A stretch of 64,000 bases of DNA. Origin: Roseivirga sp. GTDB taxonomy: Bacteria; Bacteroidota; Bacteroidia; Cytophagales; Cyclobacteriaceae. Position numbers and translations under genes: made by a program. Below the pieces are notes generated by a model. The model did no database searches, was not told the DNA's origin, and saw nothing but the letters and a program-made list of their open reading frames with translations. The first letter of the stretch is position 1, and each line of letters begins with the position of its first letter. The DNA lies in the NCBI GenBank assembly GCA_021404565.1, contig JAAWWF010000011.1:62001-126000 (forward strand). Direction: 5' to 3'. Positions 39,993 through 48,452 of the stretch are shown here, piece after piece.

Positions 39993-42500
39993 TCAGCTAC
40001 GGGTAAAGATTTTCTTCACATTCAGGTAGTCGATGAAATACACCAACCTTATGGTAATGGTGTCGAAATTAGGAGCGCTAAAGGTATCACCGAAGTTATT
40101 TAAGAAATTGAGGTCAGTGTTCTTGTTGTCAGTTCCGATAGATCGCTTCCATATAGCCCTGATTTCTGAACCCGGTGCGAACTGCCAGTTGTATTCCATA
40201 TCGACATTGAAGGTGTTGAAATTCCGGTCGTGAATTTTCTCTGCGGTATCATTATCAATACCGGTATAGTCACTGTTTACCAACTGATCGCTTTCCGTCA
40301 ACTGATAAAAATCTTTGTACTCCACACGGCTCCAGTAGTGTCTCACCCTCATGGTGACACCCATGCGGTTAGTGAAAATATAGCGGCCGTTCACGGTATT
40401 GATTACGTTTCGAACATCTCGCTGCCCCAGGATTACCTGATCCAGGTCTCCGTTGTCATCATAAAGCCTGGTAGCGTAACCTCGTTCGTTGAGTCTCGAT
40501 TGCAGGTCCAGGTTATGACTCACTTCTGCTCTTTCTCCAATTCTTACACGGGCAGATACGTTAATGAAACTGTCGTTCTGATCCCATTCAGGTCTTTTCC
40601 AAAACCTGGCGCGACCTGAAACCCGAACCATTTTTCTGCCATCCGTCCTAAGGGAGAAATTGGTGGTGTAGCTGGCAGGCTTCTTGAAAATATAACCACT
40701 TACGCGAGACTCGAAGAAGTCGTAGCTGGCCTGAGGACTGCCACCAACCTCAGCAGAAAACCACCAGAAGTTTTTCAATTGGGCATTGAAGTTCAGGTTT
40801 GTTCTCCATGATCCGAAGGTTTTTGGTTCATAGAGTTCATTGTAATTTCCATTGAGGCGTACACTCCAGTTGTTAAAGACACCCTTGGGCTTGAACTGAT
40901 TATAGGACACATTCCCCTGATGCTCTATCCTGTTTGGCCTTCTCAAAAAGCCAAGATCATTGATGTCATAGTTGTCAGATTCCACGTTTCTGGAAACGCC
41001 AAACCTCAGGTTTCCACGGTTTTTCTGGATGCTGACATTGTATTTGTATCCACTCTTTATCTGACGATCGCCAGTTTCATCATCATAAGAGAATACCTGG
41101 CTATAACCGTAAAAACCGCGTACTCTCCAGTTAAGGTTGTTGTCGTTCAGTGAAAAGTTGAGGCCGGTGACATTGGCATCATCCGCCAGTTTTCCTCTCA
41201 ATACACTCGTATTGGTGAAGGTAACGCTGGAGTTATTTTTGAGATTCTGGTCAAGCACCAAAACGTTAAAGTTCGCCATGGGGTCGCCTTCTACCTGGCG
41301 GGTAGCTCCGGTAACCTCATCTTCTACTTCCAGGGTAGTGCGATCGGTGATGGCGTTGAACAAACCAATACCCAGGCCGCTATTGGTACGTCCGGTGATT
41401 TTACTCGCATTGATTAGCTGAGCAGCCTGAGGCCTGAAAGTAACAGTTTCATTGTCGCTGAGCGAACCGGAGGTCAGGCCCTGGGTAGAGCCGATTCTTC
41501 GTGAGTAGAAAAGACCTGCCTTGTTGAAAAGCTCTACACCCTCTGTGAAAAACTGTCTGTTCTCGTCAAAACGCACCTCAAAAGGGCTCAGGTTTAGCAC
41601 CTGGTTGTCTGAGCGTACTCCGCTAAAATCAGGAATCAAGGTCATGTCCAGCGTAAAGGCATCGTTAATGCCGTATTTAATATCCATACCACCATTGATC
41701 TGTGGAGTACCTACACCGGCTTCTGTTGAGCGACTTACTACTGTGGATACATAAGGGTAGAAAAACAATCTGGTGGGAGGCTTAACATCGCGAATGCCTT
41801 TCACAATACCCGCTTGATTTAAAAATCCGTTGATTTCCGGATCGATAGGGTTCCAGAAAGAAGTTTCATTTACAGAGTTACTTACCCGCACAAAGTTGAT
41901 TCCCCAATCCTGTACCGATTTGGAATTGAAGCGCAATACAGCATAAGGAATCTTATATTCCACTACCCAGTGGTCGTCATATACCTGAGTGGCGGAGCCC
42001 CAAACCGCATTCCAGTCTTCGTCATTTCTCCAGATCCGCTCATTCCCTCCATTTGAGTATCTGGTATCATATTGAACACCTGCCACAGTTACAAAAAGCC
42101 CTACTCCATTGAGGCCTGCCTGGTAAGGATCAAAACTGACACCGAAATAATCAGAGTTACCAATATTATCACGATTGGTAAGCAGGTTGAATACCTCGTC
42201 CTTTTTTTCATAAAGCCTGGCAGCTATATAGACCGCATCATCATCGTAAAGAAAGAAGACTTCGGTTTTTCTCTGAGGTGCTGTACCGGGAGCTGGTCTT
42301 CGCTGGACGAAATCAGATATCATTGGGGCGTTTGCCCATTCGCCTTCGTCTAAAATGCCATCGATTTTAATTTTGGCACTGGTCCTCTCAGCGTCAAAAG
42401 ATTTTTTTGCGAGTTGGGCACTTAGGCTAAAAGTGCAGCAAAGTGAAAGTAATATTAAGCAGAGTAGTCTCATCAAAACCTGTGTATTCCTGATTTTCAA
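39993..42500 (-). CDS. DUF5916 outer-membrane protein with CBM9-like domain, copy 2
   Basis: An 835-residue paralog of the preceding gene, with the same layout: signal peptide (LILLSLCCTFSLSAQ), CBM9-like domain (KIKIDGILDEGEWANAP, FFLYDDDAVYIAARLYEK), and DUF5916 barrel (KYGINDAFTLDMTLIPDFSG, LNLSPFEVRFDENRQF, FYSRRIGSTQ, TITIRLVYFIDYLNVKK). Identity is high in the conserved barrel segments and low in loops; a 34-residue stretch rich in Gly/Arg of the other copy is missing. Transcribed in the same direction, 143 bp apart with an own upstream motif, so each copy probably has its own promoter. Ligand unknown. Confidence 0.88.
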   Translation of the reverse strand: MKIRNTQVLMRLLCLILLSLCCTFSLSAQLAKKSFDAERTSAKIKIDGILDEGEWANAPMISDFVQRRPAPGTAPQRKTEVFFLYDDDAVYIAARLYEKKDEVFNLLTNRDNIGNSDYFGVSFDPYQAGLNGVGLFVTVAGVQYDTRYSNGGNERIWRNDEDWNAVWGSATQVYDDHWVVEYKIPYAVLRFNSKSVQDWGINFVRVSNSVNETSFWNPIDPEINGFLNQAGIVKGIRDVKPPTRLFFYPYVSTVVSRSTEAGVGTPQINGGMDIKYGINDAFTLDMTLIPDFSGVRSDNQVLNLSPFEVRFDENRQFFTEGVELFNKAGLFYSRRIGSTQGLTSGSLSDNETVTFRPQAAQLINASKITGRTNSGLGIGLFNAITDRTTLEVEDEVTGATRQVEGDPMANFNVLVLDQNLKNNSSVTFTNTSVLRGKLADDANVTGLNFSLNDNNLNWRVRGFYGYSQVFSYDDETGDRQIKSGYKYNVSIQKNRGNLRFGVSRNVESDNYDINDLGFLRRPNRIEHQGNVSYNQFKPKGVFNNWSVRLNGNYNELYEPKTFGSWRTNLNFNAQLKNFWWFSAEVGGSPQASYDFFESRVSGYIFKKPASYTTNFSLRTDGRKMVRVSGRARFWKRPEWDQNDSFINVSARVRIGERAEVSHNLDLQSRLNERGYATRLYDDNGDLDQVILGQRDVRNVINTVNGRYIFTNRMGVTMRVRHYWSRVEYKDFYQLTESDQLVNSDYTGIDNDTAEKIHDRNFNTFNVDMEYNWQFAPGSEIRAIWKRSIGTDNKNTDLNFLNNFGDTFSAPNFDTITIRLVYFIDYLNVKKIFTRS

Positions 42501-42563
42501 CTCGCAAATGTGGGAATTGTTGGAAGCATGGCGAAGTTTTTTAACTCAAAACTTTGTTTTATA

Positions 42564-42581
42564 TGATGAGTGGTTACCGTT
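42564..42581. promoter_or_regulatory. GGTTACC motif, site 3
   Basis: TGATGAGTGGTTACCGTT, 64 bp before the start of DUF5916 copy 2. Next to it, AAATGACT (42587-42594) and AGTCATTT (42611-42618) form a perfect inverted repeat with a 16-bp spacer that could be a second operator. Confidence 0.5.
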
Positions 42582-42770
42582 TACATAAATGACTGATTCA
42601 CAGATCAATAAGTCATTTCACTGACAGTTGTGCTTATCGCAGAATTTTCATTTGGCCTTTCGTTTATTTGCGATTGATAATTCTGCCGAATTACCTGTTT
42701 GAAAATAAAAAATTAAGTAAGCGAAGGCTTTGTTTCACAGGCTGTTACACTTTTATAAATTCGCAACCGT

Positions 42771-43454
42771 ATGGATGTTTATGGAAAGGCTCTGACAGAC
42801 TTTGGTAATGGTGATGAAAACGCCAGCCTTATTTTACACAATTCTTATGGGGAGCCTGAGGAGATGCCGCTCTGGTATTTTTTTCGTGAATATGATGAAA
42901 TGCCTGAGCTGGAACGAATGGCCCTTTCGATTTGTGAAGGCAAAGTGCTTGATATAGGTGCGGGCACCGGTAGCCATAGCCTGGTACTGCAACATTTTGG
43001 ATATGACGTAACTGCTATAGATACCTCGGCTTTGGCAGCAACGCTCATGCGCAAGAGCAATGTGAAACAAGTAGTCGAGGCAGACTTCTTTTATTTTTCA
43101 GGTCAGTTTGATACACTTCTTTCCCTTATGAATGGTATTGGTATCATCGGTACACTGAACAGGTTTGAGACCTTTCTGAATCAATGCAAAAAGTTGCTAA
43201 AACCCGGAGGACAGCTGATTTTCGACAGTAGTGATGTGAAATATTTGTATGAAGAGGGTGAGCTTCCTCAGTCGACTTACTATGGTGAAGTGCGGTTTCA
43301 ATATGAGTACAAAGGGGTGAAAGGTGACTGGTTTGATTGGGTTTATATTGACCAGGATAAGCTTTCTAAACTAGCCGATCAGCTGGGCTGGTATGTCTAT
43401 TTTCTCCATTCGGATGAGCATGATCAGTACCTTGTCAGAATGATTCCGAAATAG
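42771..43454 (+). CDS. Class I SAM-dependent methyltransferase
   Basis: A 227-residue cytoplasmic protein. The SAM-binding motif I is plain (KVLDIGAGTGSHSLVLQHFG), followed by the acidic loop ending motif II (DVTAIDTSALAATLM), and the post-motifs VVEADFFYFSGQFDTLLSLM and LKPGGQLIFDSSDVKYLY. Rossmann fold with a short insert; the substrate cannot be told. TAAATTCG 14 bp before the start serves as a likely -7 promoter element. It is transcribed in the same direction as the prolidase-like gene 45 bp downstream. Confidence 0.88.
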   Translation: MDVYGKALTDFGNGDENASLILHNSYGEPEEMPLWYFFREYDEMPELERMALSICEGKVLDIGAGTGSHSLVLQHFGYDVTAIDTSALAATLMRKSNVKQVVEADFFYFSGQFDTLLSLMNGIGIIGTLNRFETFLNQCKKLLKPGGQLIFDSSDVKYLYEEGELPQSTYYGEVRFQYEYKGVKGDWFDWVYIDQDKLSKLADQLGWYVYFLHSDEHDQYLVRMIPK

Positions 43455-43499
43455 CTCTTTGCTTTTTGTATATTCCAAGCTGATTACAACCTTATTCTT

Positions 43500-44783
43500 A
43501 TGAACAAACTAAAATATTCTTTCCTGCTGACTCTGTTTTTTACACTAAGTCAGGCAGTGGCTCAACGCACCATTATCCATTGTGGTAAACTGATTGACGG
43601 GGTTTCTGATCAGGTCATGAATCAGATGACGGTGATTATTGAAGCTGATAGAATTGTATCTGTGGAAAAAGGCTATACCCGGGCTAAAAAGGATGATACG
43701 GTTATTGACCTTAAAAGCAAAACAGTGATGCCCGGCCTGATGGACATGCATGTACACATTGAGGGCGAAAGTAGCCCGGCCAGGCAGTTGCAGCAATACA
43801 CACTTAATCCTGCTGATGTGGCTTACAATGCACAGGGCTATGCCGAGCGCACGCTTATGGCGGGTTTTACCACGGTGCGGGACCTGGGAGGTTCGGGGGT
43901 GAATGTATCACTGAGAAATGCCATCAATGCCGGTAAGGTAAAGGGGCCGAGAATCTACACAGCCGAAAAAACCATAGCAACCACCGGGGGACATGGAGAC
44001 CCTACCAATGGAGCTAAAATGGCTCTGATGGGTGATCCGGGGCCAAGTGAAGGTGTGGTGAACAGCGAAGCAGACGCCAGAAAGGCCGTGCGGCAGCGCT
44101 ATAAAAACGGAGCCGATGTGATTAAGATTACCGCTACCGGTGGTGTACTGAGTGTGGCTAAAGACGGACAGGGTCCCCAGTTTCAAATGGATGAATTGAA
44201 AGGCCTGGTGGAGACAGCCAAGGAATATGGTTTTGTAACAGCGGCACATGCTCATGGTGATGAAGGAATGCGCAGGGCAGTAGAAGCCGGCATCAACAGC
44301 ATCGAACATGGTACTTTTATGTCTGAGGCTACCATGGATCTGATGATTCAAAAAGGAACTTATTACGTACCTACCATTTCTGCTGGCAAGTTTGTGGTAG
44401 AGAAGGCACAGATTCCTGGGTTCTTTCCACCAGTAGTAGTGCCGAAGGCTTTAGAAGTAGGTCCGCAAATTCAGGAGACTTTTGCCAGGGCTTACCAAAA
44501 AGGAGTAAAAATTGTGTTTGGTACCGATGCCGGAGTTTTTCCGCACGGTGATAATGGTAAGGAATTTGGCTTTATGGTAGAGGCCGGTATGACACCCATG
44601 GAATCGATTAAATCGGCTACTATGATGGCCGCTGAATTACTAAGAATTACGGACGATTACGGTTCACTGGCTGCTGGTAAAATGGCTGATATTGTGGCGG
44701 TAGAAGGTGATCCTGTCAAAGACATTTCGGTGATGGAAAACGTGACCTTTGTAATGAAGGGCGGGAAGGTCTTCAAAGACTGA
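43500..44783 (+). CDS. Exported prolidase-like amidohydrolase
   Basis: A 427-residue periplasmic enzyme with a signal peptide (TLFFTLSQAVAQ-RTI). It belongs to the metal-dependent amidohydrolases acting on Xaa-Pro and other dipeptides. Motifs: KTVMPGLMDMHVHIEGESS (HxH), ADVIKITATGGVLS with the Lys position that is carbamylated in binuclear members, VTAAHAHGDEGMRR (His), NSIEHGTFMSEA (His), and IVFGTDAGVFPHGDNGKEF (Asp). Close family relatives include the Sgx9260-type carboxypeptidases. Terminator hairpin 50 bp downstream. Substrate specificity is inferred from the family only. Confidence 0.87.
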   Translation: MNKLKYSFLLTLFFTLSQAVAQRTIIHCGKLIDGVSDQVMNQMTVIIEADRIVSVEKGYTRAKKDDTVIDLKSKTVMPGLMDMHVHIEGESSPARQLQQYTLNPADVAYNAQGYAERTLMAGFTTVRDLGGSGVNVSLRNAINAGKVKGPRIYTAEKTIATTGGHGDPTNGAKMALMGDPGPSEGVVNSEADARKAVRQRYKNGADVIKITATGGVLSVAKDGQGPQFQMDELKGLVETAKEYGFVTAAHAHGDEGMRRAVEAGINSIEHGTFMSEATMDLMIQKGTYYVPTISAGKFVVEKAQIPGFFPPVVVPKALEVGPQIQETFARAYQKGVKIVFGTDAGVFPHGDNGKEFGFMVEAGMTPMESIKSATMMAAELLRITDDYGSLAAGKMADIVAVEGDPVKDISVMENVTFVMKGGKVFKD

Positions 44784-44832
44784 TTCTACCGGTTGTGGGT
44801 GAGATTTTTACCCTCAGCATTTTAAGATTTTC

Positions 44833-44862
44833 AAACCCTGAAGGCTTTCTTCAGGGTTTTTC
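44833..44862 (+). terminator. Intrinsic terminator
   Basis: AAACCCTGAA (44833-44842) and TTCAGGGTTT (44850-44859) are perfect complements around GGCTTTC, followed by T-rich DNA. It ends the methyltransferase/amidohydrolase unit and sits just before the stop of the convergent gene at 44872. Confidence 0.85.
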
Positions 44863-44871
44863 TTTGCCTGC

Positions 44872-46755
44872 CTAAATATTCACCCCTATGAAGTGCCATT
44901 GATGAAGTATTAGTACATAGAAAAGTCCGCTAAGCGTATATACTGACAAGTAAGCTCTGGCTCCTAAGGTTCCCTCTTTCAACTGCCATACTCTGAATAA
45001 ACGATACATAAGGACAATCAACAATACCGGGATCAAGGGAGATATGCCCAGAAAGAAAATGATCCCCTCAGGTATTCCAAAAACCAGTTGTTCTCTCAGC
45101 TGAATAAATGGTGCAACTCCTCCTATAATATGAACAAGGATTACAACTGAGAAGAGCAGAGAAATTATCCTGGTAGCTTTTTTGAAGGTCTTGTTCTCAA
45201 AATAAGCAGGCTTTCGTTTCCTGCGAAGGTAAATGAACAACCATCCGAATGGGAAAAACAAAACCAGGATTATCGGAACCAGAATGAATGCTGCATATTC
45301 ATTCAGAAACTCACCTGAAGCCAGAAACGGGATTTTCTCTGAAGTCACCGGAATACGATACCCTCCGATAATTACATTGCGATGCATTTTTATGATCCGA
45401 CCCTGCTTATCTTCTTCAAAAACAAAGTAGAGATCCGGATCGGTGGTATTTTGGAATACCAATGGACTGATCGGCATATAATGTTGCCACTTGCCATTGT
45501 GATGATTGATTAAGGTACTGTCCGTCTTGTAGACTTTTGTACCAAAGGCAAACAGTTCGAACATGTCTTCAACAGTATTTCTATTGTATCGGTTGGCCCG
45601 GTAATCACCCGTAAATCGATCGAAATCTACAGACTGAAGTGTCTTTGCTTCGGGCTCCGCAATACGAGGGAAAAAACGATCAAAAAATGCTGGTGTGAAT
45701 GACTCAAAAAAATTGTCAGTTTCGGTATTTGCTGCTACAAAGATCCCGAAATTATATTGAGGCATAATAACAACATAGGATATGAAACCCGGAATATTTC
45801 CAGCCTTACCGAAGCCCAAATGTCCATTGAAATTTTGCATTTCGGAGCCTAAACCGTGGCCCATGATAAGCGGGTGAGGAGTGAACTGTTGATTCTTTAT
45901 CAATTCATAGTGATTCGGATTAAGCAGGATCGTGTCTTCCTCTATCATTGAACTAATAAGTTTCATGAAGTCTTTACCGGTAAGAGAAATACTTCCTGCC
46001 GGAATAACATGCCTTGGAAGTGAATTAACCATCTCAAATTCTTCCCTTGCTTCATATCCCCAAGCAAAGCCTGAATCGTTCACGTCTGGAATATCATAAG
46101 TGGCCGTAGACATTTCCAGCAAATCGAAAATCTCTTGTTCGATGTATGTCTCGAATTTCATTCCTGAACTGATTTCGACAAGGTGTCCTGCCAGGCCAAA
46201 ACTGTAGTTGCTATAGCTTATCTCAGACCCCGGCTGTGTGAACAACCCGGGCATTCTTTTCTTTAGATGCATGCCGAGGGGTTCAATATCTTCCTGAGAT
46301 CTGGCTGCATAGCCGATTATGCGCTCATTAAATCCGGCATTATGCAAAAGAAGTTGACGAATCGTTATCCGAGTCTCGTATGGGTTTTCAATTTGAAATT
46401 GGTTCAGATATTCATTTACATCACGGTCCAACTCCAGTCTGCCCTGTTCTACTTCACGCAGTACAGCGAGGGCGGTGAATAATTTTCCAATTGATCCGAG
46501 TTGAAATCTTATTGTACCAAAATCCACTTGTTGTTCTTTTGATACATTGGCGATTCCATATGCCCCTCTATGAACTACTTCCCCTTGATGGTACACTCCT
46601 ATGACACCACCCGGAATCAGCCTTTTCTCCACCCCAACTCTGAAAGCAGAATCTATGAATTGAGACATCCCTTGGCTGTCTGGTTCAAACTCCTGAGCAA
46701 AACCCTGTATCGATAGAGTCAGAAATAATAGGCAGGTAAATTTTTTCATAAGCAA
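44872..46755 (-). CDS. Serine beta-lactamase-family hydrolase with C-terminal membrane segments
   Basis: A 627-residue exported protein with a signal peptide (CLLFLTLSIQGFAQ-EFE). Residues about 30-370 form the class C beta-lactamase/penicillin-binding fold: the nucleophile Ser and Lys are in GSIGKLFTALAVL (SxxK), the Tyr-x-Asn in YSNYSFGLAGHLV, and a late GHLGFGKAGNIPGF box in the place of KTG. After a lipocalin-like middle part (VDFRFT-type: FDRFTGDYRANRYNR), the last 140 residues carry about four transmembrane helices, beginning AAFILVPIILVLFFPFGWLF. Relatives are usually esterases or peptidases rather than resistance enzymes. An AraC-type regulator gene follows 73 bp upstream on the same strand. 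Confidence 0.87.
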   Translation of the reverse strand: MLMKKFTCLLFLTLSIQGFAQEFEPDSQGMSQFIDSAFRVGVEKRLIPGGVIGVYHQGEVVHRGAYGIANVSKEQQVDFGTIRFQLGSIGKLFTALAVLREVEQGRLELDRDVNEYLNQFQIENPYETRITIRQLLLHNAGFNERIIGYAARSQEDIEPLGMHLKKRMPGLFTQPGSEISYSNYSFGLAGHLVEISSGMKFETYIEQEIFDLLEMSTATYDIPDVNDSGFAWGYEAREEFEMVNSLPRHVIPAGSISLTGKDFMKLISSMIEEDTILLNPNHYELIKNQQFTPHPLIMGHGLGSEMQNFNGHLGFGKAGNIPGFISYVVIMPQYNFGIFVAANTETDNFFESFTPAFFDRFFPRIAEPEAKTLQSVDFDRFTGDYRANRYNRNTVEDMFELFAFGTKVYKTDSTLINHHNGKWQHYMPISPLVFQNTTDPDLYFVFEEDKQGRIIKMHRNVIIGGYRIPVTSEKIPFLASGEFLNEYAAFILVPIILVLFFPFGWLFIYLRRKRKPAYFENKTFKKATRIISLLFSVVILVHIIGGVAPFIQLREQLVFGIPEGIIFFLGISPLIPVLLIVLMYRLFRVWQLKEGTLGARAYLSVYTLSGLFYVLILHQWHFIGVNI

Positions 46756-46827
46756 TCTTACGTACGCTTAATCTTCCAGCTAAATTTTTTTAATCAATAA
46801 TTGCCTTGATTGCAATATTGGCAAAAG

Positions 46828-47919
46828 TCAGGTTTGACTCTTACGAAATTGACTGGGAGTAATGCCCGTCACTTTTTTAAAGACTGCATTGAAAGCCGAA
46901 GACGATTTGAAGCCTGCACATTGTGCTATATAGAGTAAGGTCAGCTTGTGATTGGCCGGGTCTTTCAGCAGACGTTGCGCCTCTTCTACCTTGTGTTTGT
47001 TTACAAAGTCGTTGTAGCTCATTCCCAGCCGGTTGTTAATGGCCTGCGAAATGTACGGTGACGGGATCGATAGAGTTGTGGCCAATCCACTAAGGGTAAG
47101 GCCCGGCTCAGTATAGACTTTTTGTGATTCAAAAAGCTGCTTTATACTGGCAAGCACATCTTCTTCACCATCAGGCGAGAGGCCGGAAGATGCATATTTA
47201 TTGGCAGGATTATCCTGAAATATGACTTCTTTGGAAAGCAGCTTGATTGTTAGATAAATCAAGGCACTGCTCATAAGTACAGTGTTGAGTATGCCTGTAT
47301 AAAGATCAAAGTCGAACAGAATTCTGTACATATCAAACACCCACATCACCCCGATTAGAAAGGCCAGGGCAATCAGTATTCTGAAATAGCTGTTCTTCAA
47401 AAGCGACTTGATTTTGGATTGATCCTTTTTAATCATCAGGCTTATGGCGATTAGGTATGCCAATTGTTGCACCCTGCGGGTGACCCCGAAAATAAGGGAG
47501 TCGCTATGAAAGTGATTGAACATTACATCCAGGTAACTGAGCTTGCTGGTAGCGGACGAAAAGTATAGTGGTAGAAAATAAGCAATGGCCAGGAACGAGG
47601 GGATAAAATGCCAAAGGTCCTTTTTTTGAAACAACCTTTCATTGCTCAGAAAATGCTTGATGCATAGATATATCAGAGGCGCAATTCCCAATACAAAGGG
47701 TGTGTTGACCCTTAGGAAATGCGGATAGCTGAATATAGACAGTGTTTGATAGAGAAGCCCGTAGAGTATTTCTAAAGAGACAATAAAAAGGAATATGAGG
47801 AAGTAAATCCTGCTGAGATACCTCTTTAGGCCACTTCTCGATAGTGCTAAAATAAGCATGACAGACTGCCCCATACCCAGGGCAAAAAGATAACTAAAAT
47901 AGCTACTTTGGATTTCCAT
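46828..47919 (-). CDS. Membrane-anchored AraC-family regulator
   Basis: A 363-residue protein: about seven N-terminal transmembrane helices (YLFALGMGQSVMLILALS, IYFLIFLFIVSLEILYGLLY, FLIGVMWVFDMYRILF and others) joined to an AraC helix-turn-helix pair. The DNA-binding part shows LTLSGLATTLSIPSPYISQ, NNRLGMSYNDFVN, LTLLYIAQCAGFKSSSAF and FKKVTGITPSQFR. Such 7TM-AraC fusions sense a membrane or periplasmic signal and act on nearby genes. I start at ATG 47919; an ATG 33 bp earlier would extend further into the upstream gene, which already overlaps by 17 bp. The serine hydrolase gene downstream is the probable target. Confidence 0.87.
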   Translation of the reverse strand: MEIQSSYFSYLFALGMGQSVMLILALSRSGLKRYLSRIYFLIFLFIVSLEILYGLLYQTLSIFSYPHFLRVNTPFVLGIAPLIYLCIKHFLSNERLFQKKDLWHFIPSFLAIAYFLPLYFSSATSKLSYLDVMFNHFHSDSLIFGVTRRVQQLAYLIAISLMIKKDQSKIKSLLKNSYFRILIALAFLIGVMWVFDMYRILFDFDLYTGILNTVLMSSALIYLTIKLLSKEVIFQDNPANKYASSGLSPDGEEDVLASIKQLFESQKVYTEPGLTLSGLATTLSIPSPYISQAINNRLGMSYNDFVNKHKVEEAQRLLKDPANHKLTLLYIAQCAGFKSSSAFNAVFKKVTGITPSQFRKSQT

Positions 47920-48421
47920 GGTAGTAGCTAAGATACGACAAAACATTACCAAAATGCTCTACCTTATCAAGCTGTTCCTGCTCTACTATGATGCCATTCA
48001 TGCGGCTCAGCAGTAGTCCGAAAACCCCATTGAGGCAGGCCTGAATAGGGTCGTTTACCAAACCTTCTGAGCCAATGATTGACTCTCTGATGGCAGGCCT
48101 GGCTGCGTTGAACACTTGTCGGTAATTTTCATTTTCGCCAAGTAGCTCTACACTTAGGTTCGAAAGTTTTTGCACCTCATCCTGCACATAAGAAAGGTGT
48201 CCCTCCATTTCCAAAGCTTCATCCTTCATATCAGAGATAAGTTTTGTGTACCAGGCTTCTAAGGCCACTTTGTCAGTGCCCCCCTTGGGGATGCTATCTA
48301 TCACCTGTGCTTTTATTTTGCTGATATCGAGGTCAAAAGTTCTGACCAATAGCTCGCTTTGGTACATATGTATAATGTACTCTGAAATGTTTTCCTGCTT
48401 TTTCTTATCCGCCAACAACAT
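47903..48421 (-). CDS. DUF4924-family protein
   Basis: A 172-residue cytoplasmic protein beginning MLLADKKKQENISEYIIHMY, the typical start of DUF4924; an ATG 24 bp earlier gives an unlikely N-terminal extension. The rest is helical with a conserved acidic pattern (EALEMEGHLSYVQDEVQKLS, NGVFGLLLSRMNGIIVEQEQ). The family is restricted to Bacteroidota and has no known function. It overlaps the AraC-type gene by 17 bp, which hints at coupled expression, and lies 32 bp after the propeller lipoprotein gene. Confidence 0.8.
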   Translation of the reverse strand: MLLADKKKQENISEYIIHMYQSELLVRTFDLDISKIKAQVIDSIPKGGTDKVALEAWYTKLISDMKDEALEMEGHLSYVQDEVQKLSNLSVELLGENENYRQVFNAARPAIRESIIGSEGLVNDPIQACLNGVFGLLLSRMNGIIVEQEQLDKVEHFGNVLSYLSYYHGNPK

Positions 48422-48452
48422 GGATGCAAAACTAGCTGAAAACAAGCCGAAA

